DNA from: Salmonella bongori NCTC 12419
GTDB lineage: Bacteria; Pseudomonadota; Gammaproteobacteria; Enterobacterales; Enterobacteriaceae
Assembly (NCBI RefSeq): GCF_000252995.1
Contig: NC_015761.1
Span: 310,001-374,000 of the forward strand
DNA: 64,000 nt
Direction: 5' to 3'
The notes under the pieces were generated by a model, which made no database searches, was not told the origin of the DNA, and saw nothing but the letters and a program-made list of their open reading frames with translations. Positions 8,720-16,372 of the stretch are shown here, in pieces. How positions within the stretch are numbered: the first letter of the stretch is position 1; each line of letters starts with the position of its first letter. Made by a program: the position numbers and the translations under genes.

Positions 8720-9434
8720 ATGCCTCAGACTGAACGCCGTCATGAACGGCTTGCCGACAGGCTGACGCAAATTATCCGCCGCCTGTTTGCAGGAGAAAAT
8801 CTCAATATGCGCCATCTTGCAGAAGAGTTTGGTGTTTCTGTTCGTACCCTGCGCCGGGATCTCCCGCGAGCGCCTGACCGGGCTGGATCTGGAATATAAC
8901 GACGGTCATTGCCGCCTGATGACTGCCGACAGTGCAGGCCAACGCGAAAGAAGCGGACTGACACTTGCCCGGCAAAGCGATATGGAAGCGCTGTTTCCGG
9001 GGCTGGATCTTCGTCTGGCAGGTGCGCTGCTGGATGAAACTGAACATAGCCCCTGCTGCATCTGGCCCCCGGTGGCACTGACTGCGGGTTCATTTACCGG
9101 GATTTTCAGCCATCTCGTTACCGCGATTAACCGGCGCAACCGTATCTCCCTGCTGGCGAAAGGGCAGCGCTGCGAGTGCCTCGCGCCTTACCGTCTTATC
9201 TGTCTGGAACGTAACTGGTATCTGACGGGCGAGTTATGGAATGACATTGCCGTGTTCCCACTGGCCGAGATCCAGAATGTGGCGGTGCTGGCGGACACCT
9301 ATACACGTAATGAAACCATCAGCCGTCTTACCCGTCATCCCAACTTTATTAATGCCTTACCGCATTACCGGTTTATCCGGGATCTGCTCGCCACCTTTAA
9401 ATCCGGCCCGTTCCCGAACGGTGCCGACGAATAA
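8720..9434 (+). pseudogene. WYL-domain transcriptional regulator (YfjR-like), frameshifted
   Basis: A frame starting at ATG 8720 encodes an N-terminal helix-turn-helix (MRHLAEEFGVSVRTLRRD). It shifts into nonsense and stops near 8900. The WYL-type effector domain continues in another frame from about 8865 (ERLTGLDLEYNDG) to 9434, with CLAPYRLICLERNWYLTGEL typical of the WYL core. The break lies in CTCCC at 8861-8865; removing one C restores DLRERL and joins both halves. The frame from 8787 encodes a false N-terminus before the junction. This regulator class sits in CP4-type prophages of E. coli. The state suggests loss of function unless it is a sequencing error or programmed slippage. Confidence 0.8.
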
Positions 9435-9506
9435 ATGCTGATGATTCAGCACAACACCACCGGATGGAGTTCATTGCCGGTTTATCTGAACGAAAAGGAG
9501 TACATC

Positions 9507-9653
9507 ATGAAAATCCAGAAAATCACGCTTCGCCTCTGTCATGCCGGGCGTCGCTGCCCGGACTGCGGTTCATCGGACGATATCATTCCGTGGGGCGACG
9601 GCTGGATGTGCCGCGACTGCGGCTGTGAGTGGGGAAAAAATAACGGTTACTGA
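9507..9653 (+). CDS. Small zinc-ribbon protein (48 aa)
   Basis: ATG 9507 follows a strong ribosome site AAAAGGAG at 9493-9500. The product has CPDCGS and CRDCGC about 17 residues apart, a minimal four-cysteine zinc ribbon, with a basic N-terminus (MKIQKITLRL). A longer frame from 9435 adds a leader with no ribosome site, so I chose the inner start. It is followed after 16 nt by the next small gene. Nucleic-acid binding is plausible but unproven. Confidence 0.65.
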   Translation: MKIQKITLRLCHAGRRCPDCGSSDDIIPWGDGWMCRDCGCEWGKNNGY

Positions 9654-9669
9654 TTCAGGGAGCGATGTC

Positions 9670-9873
9670 ATGGGATTCTGGGATACAGCGGGTCGGCTCG
9701 CGCTCAGCGCGGCAAAAGAGGGGCTGAACACCGTCAGGGATATGAAAGAAACGCACGATCAACTGGAAGGGAAAAGCAGCTCGCAACTGGAGCAGATCGC
9801 CGATAGCCGAAAGGTGGGAGAGATGGAAAGGCGGCTTGCCCGCAAGATCCTGCGCGATCGCGGTGAAAGATAA
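9670..9873 (+). CDS. Small charged helical protein (67 aa)
   Basis: ATG 9670 follows CAGGGAGCG. The product is helical, highly charged and lacks a membrane segment (DTAGRLALSAAKEGLNTVRD..., then MERRLARKIL). It follows the zinc-ribbon gene closely and ends just before an intrinsic terminator, so the two probably share a transcript. Function unknown. Confidence 0.6.
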   Translation: MGFWDTAGRLALSAAKEGLNTVRDMKETHDQLEGKSSSQLEQIADSRKVGEMERRLARKILRDRGER

Positions 9874-9887
9874 TTGTCTGCGTTGTC

Positions 9888-9914
9888 CGGGGCCTTTTAC
9901 GGCCCCGTTTTTAT
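9888..9914 (+). terminator. Intrinsic terminator
   Basis: CGGGGCC (9888-9894) pairs with GGCCCCG (9901-9907) and is followed by TTTTTATT. It closes the small-gene unit and lies immediately before the ribosome site of the next gene. Confidence 0.85.
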
Positions 9915-9931
9915 TGAAGGAAATAAACAAA

Positions 9932-10852
9932 GTGAAGATGAAAAACAGAATCACACAAGGGTTATTGGTCGCATCGCTGATGACTGCAAGCGCCGGGGCA
10001 TGGGCTGCGGGTGCGGCAAAAACCGCCGTAGATGCACTGAACTGCACGGACGACAGTTGCCCATATCCGAGCGATCTCTATAAATCCGATCCGGTCTACA
10101 CCCACGATATCGAGAGCAATTTAAGCGCGGCGGGAATGGCAAACCTGATTGGTCCCTCGGGCAAGCTGGCCGGGCCGGAAGATCCGTTGTCACCCGTACA
10201 GATTGGGGGCAAGACCTGGCTGAAGAGTATGGTGTGCGAGGCGGGTAATTGTGGTTATCACTATTTCAACTTTCTGTATCAGCCTGATAGTCATCAGTTA
10301 CTGGGGTACTATTTCGATGGTAAAGGGGGCTGGGTAGGTAAACCTGATAACGAAGAGGCCAGTATCCTGACGGACGGTGAGATAAAAACCGGCCCCGGTG
10401 AAGCCGGTACTGCACCGGTTGCCGCTGCACCCGCTTCCGTGCCTGCATCACCGGATGCGCCGCCAGCCAATACCATCTGGACGTTCAGCAATAACGGCAC
10501 GACGCTCTGGCAGGCCTGTGGCGGCCAGAACAGCGCCTGTGCGATTGTGGGAAATTCAAAATGGTACGTTGCGGTGCTGAACCGTCGTTCGGCGACCGGC
10601 TGCGCTTTTGGTGACTTTTATGTCGCTGACCGGAGTTCAGCGTCGTGGCACCGGTACGACACCGGCACCTGTAGCGCCGGTGCCTACATCCAGGAGGGCA
10701 GTATCAGCCACGGCCAGTATTCATCGGTCGATATTCTTATCAACGGCTCGCTGGTGAAGCAGTTCCCTATTGGTTACTGGTCAGCACAGAAATCGTTCTC
10801 CGGTGGCAACCGGCCTTCCTGGTCGAAAACGAAACAAAAAAATCAGCACTAA
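9932..10852 (+). CDS. Secreted two-domain protein with Ivy-like cysteine motif
   Basis: GTG 9932 is preceded by AAGGA at 9917-9921 with 10-nt spacing; ATG 9938 is the alternative. A Sec signal peptide (MKNRITQGLLVASLMTASAG, cut after AWA) leads to an N-terminal domain of about 110 residues. This domain has C102-x4-C107-G within SMVCEAGNCGYHYF followed by a beta hairpin. That spacing and its setting resemble the CKPHDCG loop of the lysozyme inhibitor Ivy. An Ala/Pro linker (about 152-180) joins a C-terminal domain of about 125 residues with four cysteines and no family I recognise. It may protect against or sense extracellular lysozyme-like enzymes; this is inference from one motif. Confidence 0.75.
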   Translation: MKMKNRITQGLLVASLMTASAGAWAAGAAKTAVDALNCTDDSCPYPSDLYKSDPVYTHDIESNLSAAGMANLIGPSGKLAGPEDPLSPVQIGGKTWLKSMVCEAGNCGYHYFNFLYQPDSHQLLGYYFDGKGGWVGKPDNEEASILTDGEIKTGPGEAGTAPVAAAPASVPASPDAPPANTIWTFSNNGTTLWQACGGQNSACAIVGNSKWYVAVLNRRSATGCAFGDFYVADRSSASWHRYDTGTCSAGAYIQEGSISHGQYSSVDILINGSLVKQFPIGYWSAQKSFSGGNRPSWSKTKQKNQH

Positions 10853-10875
10853 CCCCTTCAGCCATCATCATCCCC

Positions 10876-10914
10876 GGCCCCTGTTGCGTCAGCAGCAGGG
10901 GCCTTTTTGCTTTT
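10876..10914 (+). terminator. Intrinsic terminator
   Basis: GGCCCCTG (10876-10883) pairs with CAGGGGCC (10896-10903), followed by TTTTTGCTTTT. Confidence 0.85.
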
Positions 10915-10926
10915 AAGGAGCCGGAT

Positions 10927-11172
10927 ATGTCTCAACCTTTACGCTTGCCCGACGGGCCATTTACCCGCGCTGAGGCCAGCGCGGTTTCCGCCTGCTATCA
11001 GAATGTCGCTATCGAAGATGACCAGCAGACCCACTTTCGTCTGGTCGTTCGTGATACTGACGGAAGCCTTATCTGGCGGGACTGGAATTTTGCCGCCGGA
11101 GCCGGTCAGGGGCTGAACCGCTTTATTGCCGACTACGGCATCCCGGTCCCTGAAGCCCCGGACAACGCCTGA
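10927..11172 (+). CDS. DUF905 family protein (YkfF-like)
   Basis: This 81-residue product follows TTAAGGAG. It reads like YkfF of the E. coli CP4-6 prophage: LPDGPFTRAEA near the start, then HFRLVVRDTDG and W-x-W-NF, ending in GLNRFI. The family is found just upstream of the DUF932/RadC/CbtA cluster in CP4-type elements, as here. No biochemical function is known. A terminator follows. Confidence 0.85.
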   Translation: MSQPLRLPDGPFTRAEASAVSACYQNVAIEDDQQTHFRLVVRDTDGSLIWRDWNFAAGAGQGLNRFIADYGIPVPEAPDNA

Positions 11173-11208
11173 CCACAGTCGGTATTACCTACCCATAACC
11201 ACACCATC

Positions 11209-11243
11209 AGACCATATTCCCGCCAGGAGCATGGTCTTTTTTA
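11209..11243 (+). terminator. Intrinsic terminator
   Basis: AGACCAT (11209-11215) pairs with ATGGTCT (11231-11237), followed by TTTTT. Confidence 0.75.
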
Positions 11244-11273
11244 CACCGTTACCCCACGACTAAGGAACAAACC

Positions 11274-12092
11274 ATGCGATTAGCCAGCCGCTTCGGGCGG
11301 ATAAACCAGATACGCCGTGACCGTCCATTAACCCATGAGGAACTGATGCAGGTGGTTCCCAGCGTGTTCAGTGAAGACCGCCACGAATCCCGCAGTGACC
11401 GATACGCTTACATCCCCACCATCACGCTACTGGAGAATCTGCAACGCGAAGGGTTTCAGCCCTTCTTTGCCTGCCAGTCCAGAGTCCGGGACCCCGGCAA
11501 ACGTGAACACACCAAACATCTGCTGCGCCTGCGTCGTGCCGGGCAAATCACCGGGGCGCAGGTGCCGGAGATTATTTTGCTCAACAGCCACGATGGTTCC
11601 AGTTCGTACCAGATGCTACCGGGGTACTTCAGAAGCGTCTGTACCAATTCGCTCGTCTGCGGTCAGTCATTCGGTGAAATCCGCGTGCCGCACCGGGGGG
11701 ACGTGGTGGAGAAGGTTATCGAAGGGGCTTACGAGGTCCTCGGCGTGTTCGACCGCGTGGAGGAAAAGCGCGAGGCCATGCAGTCGCTGCAACTCCCGGC
11801 CCTGGCGCAGCAGGCTTTTGCGAAAGCCGCGCTGACTTACCGCTTTGGTGAAGCCCACCAGCCGGTGACTGAAGCGCAAATTCTGGCACCCCGCCGCTGG
11901 CAGGACGAGTCCGGCGACCTGTGGACGGTCTATAACCGCATCCAGGAGTCACTGATAAAAGGCGGTCTGTCCGGCCATTCCGCACAGGGCAAACGCAGTC
12001 GTACCCGCGCCGTTCAGGGCATTGATGGCGACCTGAAGCTCAACCGGGCGTTATGGGTAATGGCCGAAGAACTCCAGCAGGTACTGAGTTGA
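11274..12092 (+). CDS. DUF932 family protein (YafZ/YfjQ-like)
   Basis: This 272-residue protein matches the E. coli prophage proteins YafZ and YfjQ (about 273 residues). Conserved stretches include RYAYIPTITLLENL, then FFACQSR, LLRLR near residue 84, and PEIILLNSHDGSSSYQ. Its conserved aromatic and basic residues fit a nucleic-acid-related role, but no function is established. It begins a tight plus-strand run: 12 nt to the RadC-like gene, whose stop overlaps the DUF987 start. Confidence 0.9.
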   Translation: MRLASRFGRINQIRRDRPLTHEELMQVVPSVFSEDRHESRSDRYAYIPTITLLENLQREGFQPFFACQSRVRDPGKREHTKHLLRLRRAGQITGAQVPEIILLNSHDGSSSYQMLPGYFRSVCTNSLVCGQSFGEIRVPHRGDVVEKVIEGAYEVLGVFDRVEEKREAMQSLQLPALAQQAFAKAALTYRFGEAHQPVTEAQILAPRRWQDESGDLWTVYNRIQESLIKGGLSGHSAQGKRSRTRAVQGIDGDLKLNRALWVMAEELQQVLS

Positions 12093-12104
12093 AGAGGAGG
12101 ACAA

Positions 12105-12605
12105 ATGAATACTGCAATATCACTGATACCGGCATCCGCGCCCGATGCGCCACCTGCCTTAACGCCGTATGCACAGCGCACTATCAGAAGGGCCGTGAAT
12201 CTGCTGGATAAACACCTGCGCCAGCCCGGCGTGATTTTTACTTCCGCAGCATCCGTTCGCGACTGGCTGCGTCTGCAACTTTCGCCGCTGGAGCGGGAGG
12301 TATTTATGGTGCTGTTTCTGAATAATCAACACCAGTTACTGGCGCATGAGACGCTGTTCACCGGTGGTGTCCGCCATACGGAAGTCCATCCACGAGAAGT
12401 CCTGTGCGCCGCCATGCGCCATAACGCTGCGGCAGTGGTGCTGGCTCATAATCACCCGTCCGGGGATGCCGAACCCAGTCAGGCCGATCGGCTAATTACC
12501 ACACGGCTGGTAAACACGCTGGCGCTGGTCGATATCCGTGTTCTCGACCATTTCGTTGTCGGCCACCGGGATATCCTGTCCTTTGCCGAACGGGGCTGGC
12601 TGTGA
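12105..12605 (+). CDS. RadC/JAB-domain protein (YkfG-like)
   Basis: This 166-residue protein has the JAMM/JAB metal motif: the HNHPSGDAEPS segment gives H-x-H...D, and an upstream glutamate-containing strand (TEVHPREVL) completes the set. The family name RadC reflects historical annotation; prophage forms such as YkfG, YfjY and YeeS are short and their substrates are unknown. The ribosome site is AGAGGAGG. It overlaps the next gene by 4 nt. Confidence 0.9.
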   Translation: MNTAISLIPASAPDAPPALTPYAQRTIRRAVNLLDKHLRQPGVIFTSAASVRDWLRLQLSPLEREVFMVLFLNNQHQLLAHETLFTGGVRHTEVHPREVLCAAMRHNAAAVVLAHNHPSGDAEPSQADRLITTRLVNTLALVDIRVLDHFVVGHRDILSFAERGWL

Positions 12606-12823
12606 AAATCATCAGCAAGCGCCAGGCGATGACGCTTTACCGGCAGACACCCGGCTCACGACTGGCCTCTTACTGCACCGGTCATTACCGCTGGACCGGC
12701 AGTGTTTGCCATTACGCAGGTCGTTACGTACCCGATATCAGCGGCGTGCTGGCTGTATTTGCCGAACGCCGTCAGGAGCGGCATGGCCCGTATGTACTCC
12801 TGCGCTGCGTGACCCTGAATTAA
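12602..12823 (+). CDS. DUF987 family protein (YkfH-like)
   Basis: This 73-residue product matches YkfH-type proteins: KIISKRQAMTLYRQ, then GHYRWTGSVCHYAGR and VPDISGVLAVFAERRQ. The GTG start at 12602 overlaps the end of the RadC-like gene, indicating coupled translation. The gene regularly sits between the RadC-like gene and the CbeA antitoxin in CP4-type prophages. Function unknown. Confidence 0.85.
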   Translation: MKIISKRQAMTLYRQTPGSRLASYCTGHYRWTGSVCHYAGRYVPDISGVLAVFAERRQERHGPYVLLRCVTLN

Positions 12824-12845
12824 TCATATTTAAGGAAAATCCAAA

Positions 12846-13187
12846 ATGGACACAAATGAAACACAATCCACGCCAGTATGGGGACTACGGAACGATGTCT
12901 TCCCGTCATTTGGCGCCCGGTTAGTTCAGGAAGGTAATCACCTGCACTATCTGGCTGACCGGGCGGGTATTTACGGTGAATTTACCCCGGCGCAACTAAA
13001 GACTCTGAATATCGTATTTCCAATGTTTATTAAACGCATGGAGGTCGCTTTACGCACTGGCGCACTCAATCCGCGCGAAGCCAGACGCTTTACGACTGCA
13101 CTCCGGGGCATAATCTGCGAAGCCGACACTCGCGGATCGTTCGGTTACGTTTATCTTTCGCTTTACCCAACCGTCGTTAAAAACTGA
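12846..13187 (+). CDS. cbeA: CbeA/YeeU-type antitoxin
   Basis: This 113-residue protein belongs to the CbeA (YeeU, YafW, YfjZ) family: WGL with R and D near the N-terminus, LVQEGNHLHYLADRAGI, and a C-terminal GFGYVYLS-like strand (GSFGYVYLSLYP). In E. coli these proteins counter the toxin without binding it, by stabilising MreB and FtsZ filaments (type IV antitoxin). The cognate toxin gene follows after 43 nt. The ribosome site is AAGGAAAA. Confidence 0.9.
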   Translation: MDTNETQSTPVWGLRNDVFPSFGARLVQEGNHLHYLADRAGIYGEFTPAQLKTLNIVFPMFIKRMEVALRTGALNPREARRFTTALRGIICEADTRGSFGYVYLSLYPTVVKN

Positions 13188-13230
13188 CCGGCATCCCCCC
13201 TCAATATCTTTTTACTAACGGAATTTCATT

Positions 13231-13572
13231 ATGCAAACCCAATACAACCACCCACACCGGGCGACCCCGTCACAGCCGTCGCCTGTCGAAATCTGGCAAA
13301 AACTGCTGACCCATTTACTGGCTAAACATTATGGGCTCGAACTCAGTGACACGCCGTTTAGCGTAGAGAAGGTGATTCAGGAACACATTGACGCCGGTAT
13401 CACGCTGGCTAATGCCGTGAACTTTATTGTAGAGAAATACGAGCTGGTTCGTATCGATCGCAAGGGATTTAGCTGGCAGGAACAATCACCCTATCTTCGG
13501 GCTGTAGACATTCTGCGGGCGCGACAGGCTACGGGTCTGTTGCGACGTCAACGCTATCTCGCGGCACACTGA
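13231..13572 (+). CDS. cbtA: CbtA/YkfI-type toxin
   Basis: This 113-residue protein is of the CbtA (YeeV, YkfI, YpjF) family, which inhibits cell growth by acting on FtsZ and MreB polymerisation. Diagnostic stretches are EIWQKLLTHLLAKHYGL, FSVEKVIQEHIDAGI and YELVRIDRKGF, and the C-terminal YLRAVDILRARQATGL. Length and spacing from the antitoxin are normal, so the pair looks intact. Confidence 0.9.
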   Translation: MQTQYNHPHRATPSQPSPVEIWQKLLTHLLAKHYGLELSDTPFSVEKVIQEHIDAGITLANAVNFIVEKYELVRIDRKGFSWQEQSPYLRAVDILRARQATGLLRRQRYLAAH

Positions 13573-13638
13573 ATCTTGCGAGCAGCCTTCCCGTATTACA
13601 TTCCCGATCTTTCTTCCCTGTTAACTCCCTGCATAATG

Positions 13639-13671
13639 CGCCTGCCATTCCCGGCAGGCGTGTTTGCTTTT
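13639..13671 (+). terminator. Intrinsic terminator after cbtA
   Basis: CGCCTGCC (13639-13646) pairs with GGCAGGCG (13653-13660), followed by TGTTTGCTTTT. Confidence 0.75.
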
Positions 13672-13687
13672 ATACGGACGAAAAATT

Positions 13688-14521
13688 ATGCAAACAGAAG
13701 CTGAAGTGTTAACTAACCATAACGAACTTATCTGCTCGACAAATATTGAACGGATCGTCACCGGGCGGAATGCTGCGCTGCAACAAATTGAAGCCGTCAT
13801 CCACCAGCTTAATGAGATTTCCCGTCTGGCATCCAGTATTGGCGGCAACACGGCGGAGCACTGGGCGATGTGGCAGGGGCGAGCTTTTGACTGCTGGCTG
13901 ATGCAACCGGTGGATAAAGCCTTGCCGGTAATCGCCCGCAATATCGATCGCAGCATCTGGCGCGATCTGATGCTGAAATCGGGGATGCTGACTTTGATGG
14001 ACGCTGAAGCCCGCAGCCAGTGGGCGAAGAACCTGGAGGAGGGGGAGCTCCCAGCTATTAGCGAAGCCAATATCCTGAGTACCTTTGAACAACTCCACCG
14101 CAATAAGCAGGAGGTTTTCGAACGTGGGATTATCAATATATTTAAAGGGTTAAGCTGGAACTACAAAACCAATAATCCCTGTTATTTCGGTAAGAAGATT
14201 ATCGTCAATAATCTGGTGAAGCATGACAGATGGGGCTTCAGTCTGAACTGGGGCTGGCGGCGCGATCAGCTCGCCGATCTGGAGCGGATGCTGTACCTGC
14301 TTGACGGGAAGACCATTCCCGATAACCGGCATGATGTCTCCATCCGGTTTATGGACTTCGTGCGTGACAATCCGCATCAGCAGGTTTTCGAAGACGAACT
14401 TTTCACTATTCGTTACTTTCAGAAGGGGAGCGGGCACATTACGTTCAAACGGTTGGATCTGGTAGAGAAGATGAATGATATCATTGCTAAACATTATCCA
14501 GGAATGCTGACGGTCATGTAG
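13688..14521 (+). CDS. DUF4942 family protein
   Basis: I chose ATG 13688 over the longer frame from 13664, which begins inside the terminator tail. The 277-residue product has the features of the DUF4942 proteins that follow cbtA-type toxins in enterobacterial islands: an N-terminal helical part, then RGIINIFKGLSWNYKTN, and a C-terminal part with RFMDFVRDNPHQ and FKRLDLVEKMNDIIA. It may resemble a methyltransferase-adjacent nucleic-acid domain, but the function is unknown. It sits alone between the terminator of cbtA and darT. Confidence 0.8.
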   Translation: MQTEAEVLTNHNELICSTNIERIVTGRNAALQQIEAVIHQLNEISRLASSIGGNTAEHWAMWQGRAFDCWLMQPVDKALPVIARNIDRSIWRDLMLKSGMLTLMDAEARSQWAKNLEEGELPAISEANILSTFEQLHRNKQEVFERGIINIFKGLSWNYKTNNPCYFGKKIIVNNLVKHDRWGFSLNWGWRRDQLADLERMLYLLDGKTIPDNRHDVSIRFMDFVRDNPHQQVFEDELFTIRYFQKGSGHITFKRLDLVEKMNDIIAKHYPGMLTVM

Positions 14522-14621
14522 TCCTCAATCCAGTAAGCATGGTGTTCATCCTATTTCTGTTCCCAAAATTTGTTATTATTGCGGCTAATTGGCATTGGAT
14601 TGCTGAAAGGAGCTGGTTTAC

Positions 14622-15269
14622 ATGTCGATCCCTGAACGCCCTAAGATTTATCATATTCTTCATCTTGATCGACTCAGGTCTGTCATTGCCGAAGGATTGT
14701 TGTCTGATGCGCTCATCTCGGCTCGTAGTGAAACCGGTACAATGATCGGCATGAGCAGTATTAAACAGCGTCGGCTCCATGAGCTGACGCTAACCAGTTA
14801 TCCTGACCTGCATGTGGGGCAATGTGTGCCTTTTTATTTTTGCCCGCGCTCGGTAATGCTATACCTGATACATAAGGCTAACCATCCAGAGCTGGCTTAT
14901 CATGGAGGTCAGGAGCCGATTTTGCATCTTGAGGCTGACCTCTATACTGTCATGGCGTGGGCGGAACAACATCACCAACGCTGGGCATTCACATTGTCTA
15001 ATGCCGGGTCGCTTTACTTTGAGGATCGCTGCCAACCAGATCAACTCGGAGAGCTGAATTGGCCTGCGATACAAACTCATCAGTGGAGCGGTGGTAATGG
15101 TGTTAAAGAGGCGAAACAATCGGAGTTCCTGATTGAGCATAGTTTTCCCTGGCATTTGGTTGAATGCATCGGAGTTCATTCACCTTTGATTTATCAGCAG
15201 GTTGCTAACATGCTTCCACCAGATGGACACCGTCCTCCTGTTGAGGTGAAACGAGAATGGTACTACTGA
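14622..15269 (+). CDS. darT: DarT toxin, DNA ADP-ribosyltransferase
   Basis: DarT transfers ADP-ribose from NAD+ to bases in single-stranded DNA and acts in growth inhibition and phage defence. This 215-residue protein shows the family pattern. The NAD-binding start is IYHILHLDRLRSVIAEGLL, then an ARTT-like segment, FYFCPRSVMLYLI, and the catalytic glutamate E168 in KQSEFLIEHSFPW. The ribosome site is AAAGGAGC. The darG antitoxin follows after 13 nt, the normal operon order. All visible catalytic elements are intact. Confidence 0.93.
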   Translation: MSIPERPKIYHILHLDRLRSVIAEGLLSDALISARSETGTMIGMSSIKQRRLHELTLTSYPDLHVGQCVPFYFCPRSVMLYLIHKANHPELAYHGGQEPILHLEADLYTVMAWAEQHHQRWAFTLSNAGSLYFEDRCQPDQLGELNWPAIQTHQWSGGNGVKEAKQSEFLIEHSFPWHLVECIGVHSPLIYQQVANMLPPDGHRPPVEVKREWYY

Positions 15270-15282
15270 TGAGGATTTCAAA

Positions 15283-16335
15283 ATGATTGAATACAGACAT
15301 GGTGACATTCTCCAGTCAGAGACCGAAGCTATCATCAACACGGTTAATTGTGTTGGGGTTATGGGGCGGGGCATTGCCTTGCAGTTTAAAAATGCTTACC
15401 CGGATAACTTCAAAGCTTATGCAGCGGCTTGTAAAGCTGGGCAGGTTATTCCTGGCAAAATGTTTGTGTTTGAGACCGGAAGGCTAACCGGACCTCGCTA
15501 TATCATCAATTTCCCGACCAAGCGCCACTGGAAAGGGAAAAGCCGCATTGAAGATATCGTAGCGGGCCTGGACGATCTGGTATCAGTTATCAGGCACTAT
15601 GATATTCACTCAATTGCGATCCCCCCACTGGGCAGTGGCTTAGGGGGGTTGGATTGGCTGGATGTCAAACCCTTGATAGAGTCAGCGGTTCGACCGCTGG
15701 AGGGCGTGCAGGTAGAGATTTACGATCCCAAAGGTGCGCCATCATCAGAGCGTATGGCCCATAAAACTGAAGTGCCAAAGATGACACCGGGTCGGGCTGC
15801 GTTGGTTGAATTGATGCAGCGTTATCTCAATGGGTTACTCGATCCGTTTATCTCATTGCTTGAATTACATAAATTGATGTATTTCATGCAAGAATCTGGT
15901 GAGCCATTACGCCTTAAGTATCAGAAAGCACATTACGGACCCTATGCTGAAAACTTACGACATGTGCTGAATGCAATTGAAGGGCATATGATCTCCGGTT
16001 ATTCCGATGGCGGTGATATACCTGACAAGCAGCTAATGTTGGTTCCTGGGGCGGCAGAAGAGGCAAAAAGGTATCTTGAACGGCAGGAAGATACCCGGAT
16101 GCGCTTTCAGAAGGTTTCGGAGTTGGTTGACGGATTTGAGTCACCTTTCGGTCTGGAACTACTGTCAACGGTTCACTGGGCTATGAGACACGAGTCCCTG
16201 ACCTCGCCCGAGGACGTCACAGAATACATTTATGCCTGGAATGAGAGAAAACGGCAATTTACGCCCCGGCAGATCTCTTTAGCAGTAGATACTTTACATC
16301 GTAAAGGCTGGATACCTAACCACGTTGCTCAATGA
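15283..16335 (+). CDS. darG: DarG antitoxin, macrodomain ADP-ribosyl glycohydrolase
   Basis: DarG removes ADP-ribose from DNA and also binds DarT. The N-terminal macrodomain (about 1-155) shows GDILQSETEAIINTVNCVG, VMGRGIALQFK, and the phosphate loop IPPLGSGLGGL. The C-terminal part (about 165-350) is the DarT-binding domain of the family: RAALVELMQRYLNGLLDP, LLELHKLMYFMQESGE, then KAHYGPYAENLRHVL. The length of 350 fits the family. A convergent integrase gene lies 37 nt beyond the stop. Confidence 0.93.
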   Translation: MIEYRHGDILQSETEAIINTVNCVGVMGRGIALQFKNAYPDNFKAYAAACKAGQVIPGKMFVFETGRLTGPRYIINFPTKRHWKGKSRIEDIVAGLDDLVSVIRHYDIHSIAIPPLGSGLGGLDWLDVKPLIESAVRPLEGVQVEIYDPKGAPSSERMAHKTEVPKMTPGRAALVELMQRYLNGLLDPFISLLELHKLMYFMQESGEPLRLKYQKAHYGPYAENLRHVLNAIEGHMISGYSDGGDIPDKQLMLVPGAAEEAKRYLERQEDTRMRFQKVSELVDGFESPFGLELLSTVHWAMRHESLTSPEDVTEYIYAWNERKRQFTPRQISLAVDTLHRKGWIPNHVAQ

Positions 16336-16336
16336 C

Positions 16337-16367
16337 ATACATGGCCTATGGAATATAGGCCATGTAT
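16337..16367. terminator. Bidirectional hairpin between darG and int
   Basis: ATACATGGCCTAT (16337-16349) and ATAGGCCATGTAT (16355-16367) form a perfect 13-bp stem with a 5-nt loop, between two convergent genes. U-tracts are poor on both strands. Confidence 0.65.
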
Positions 16368-16372
16368 CTATT

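Noticed and set aside
11371..11835. 154-residue frame inside the DUF932 gene
   Set aside because: Wrong-frame translation rich in Arg, Ser and Pro; the DUF932 frame is clearly conserved.
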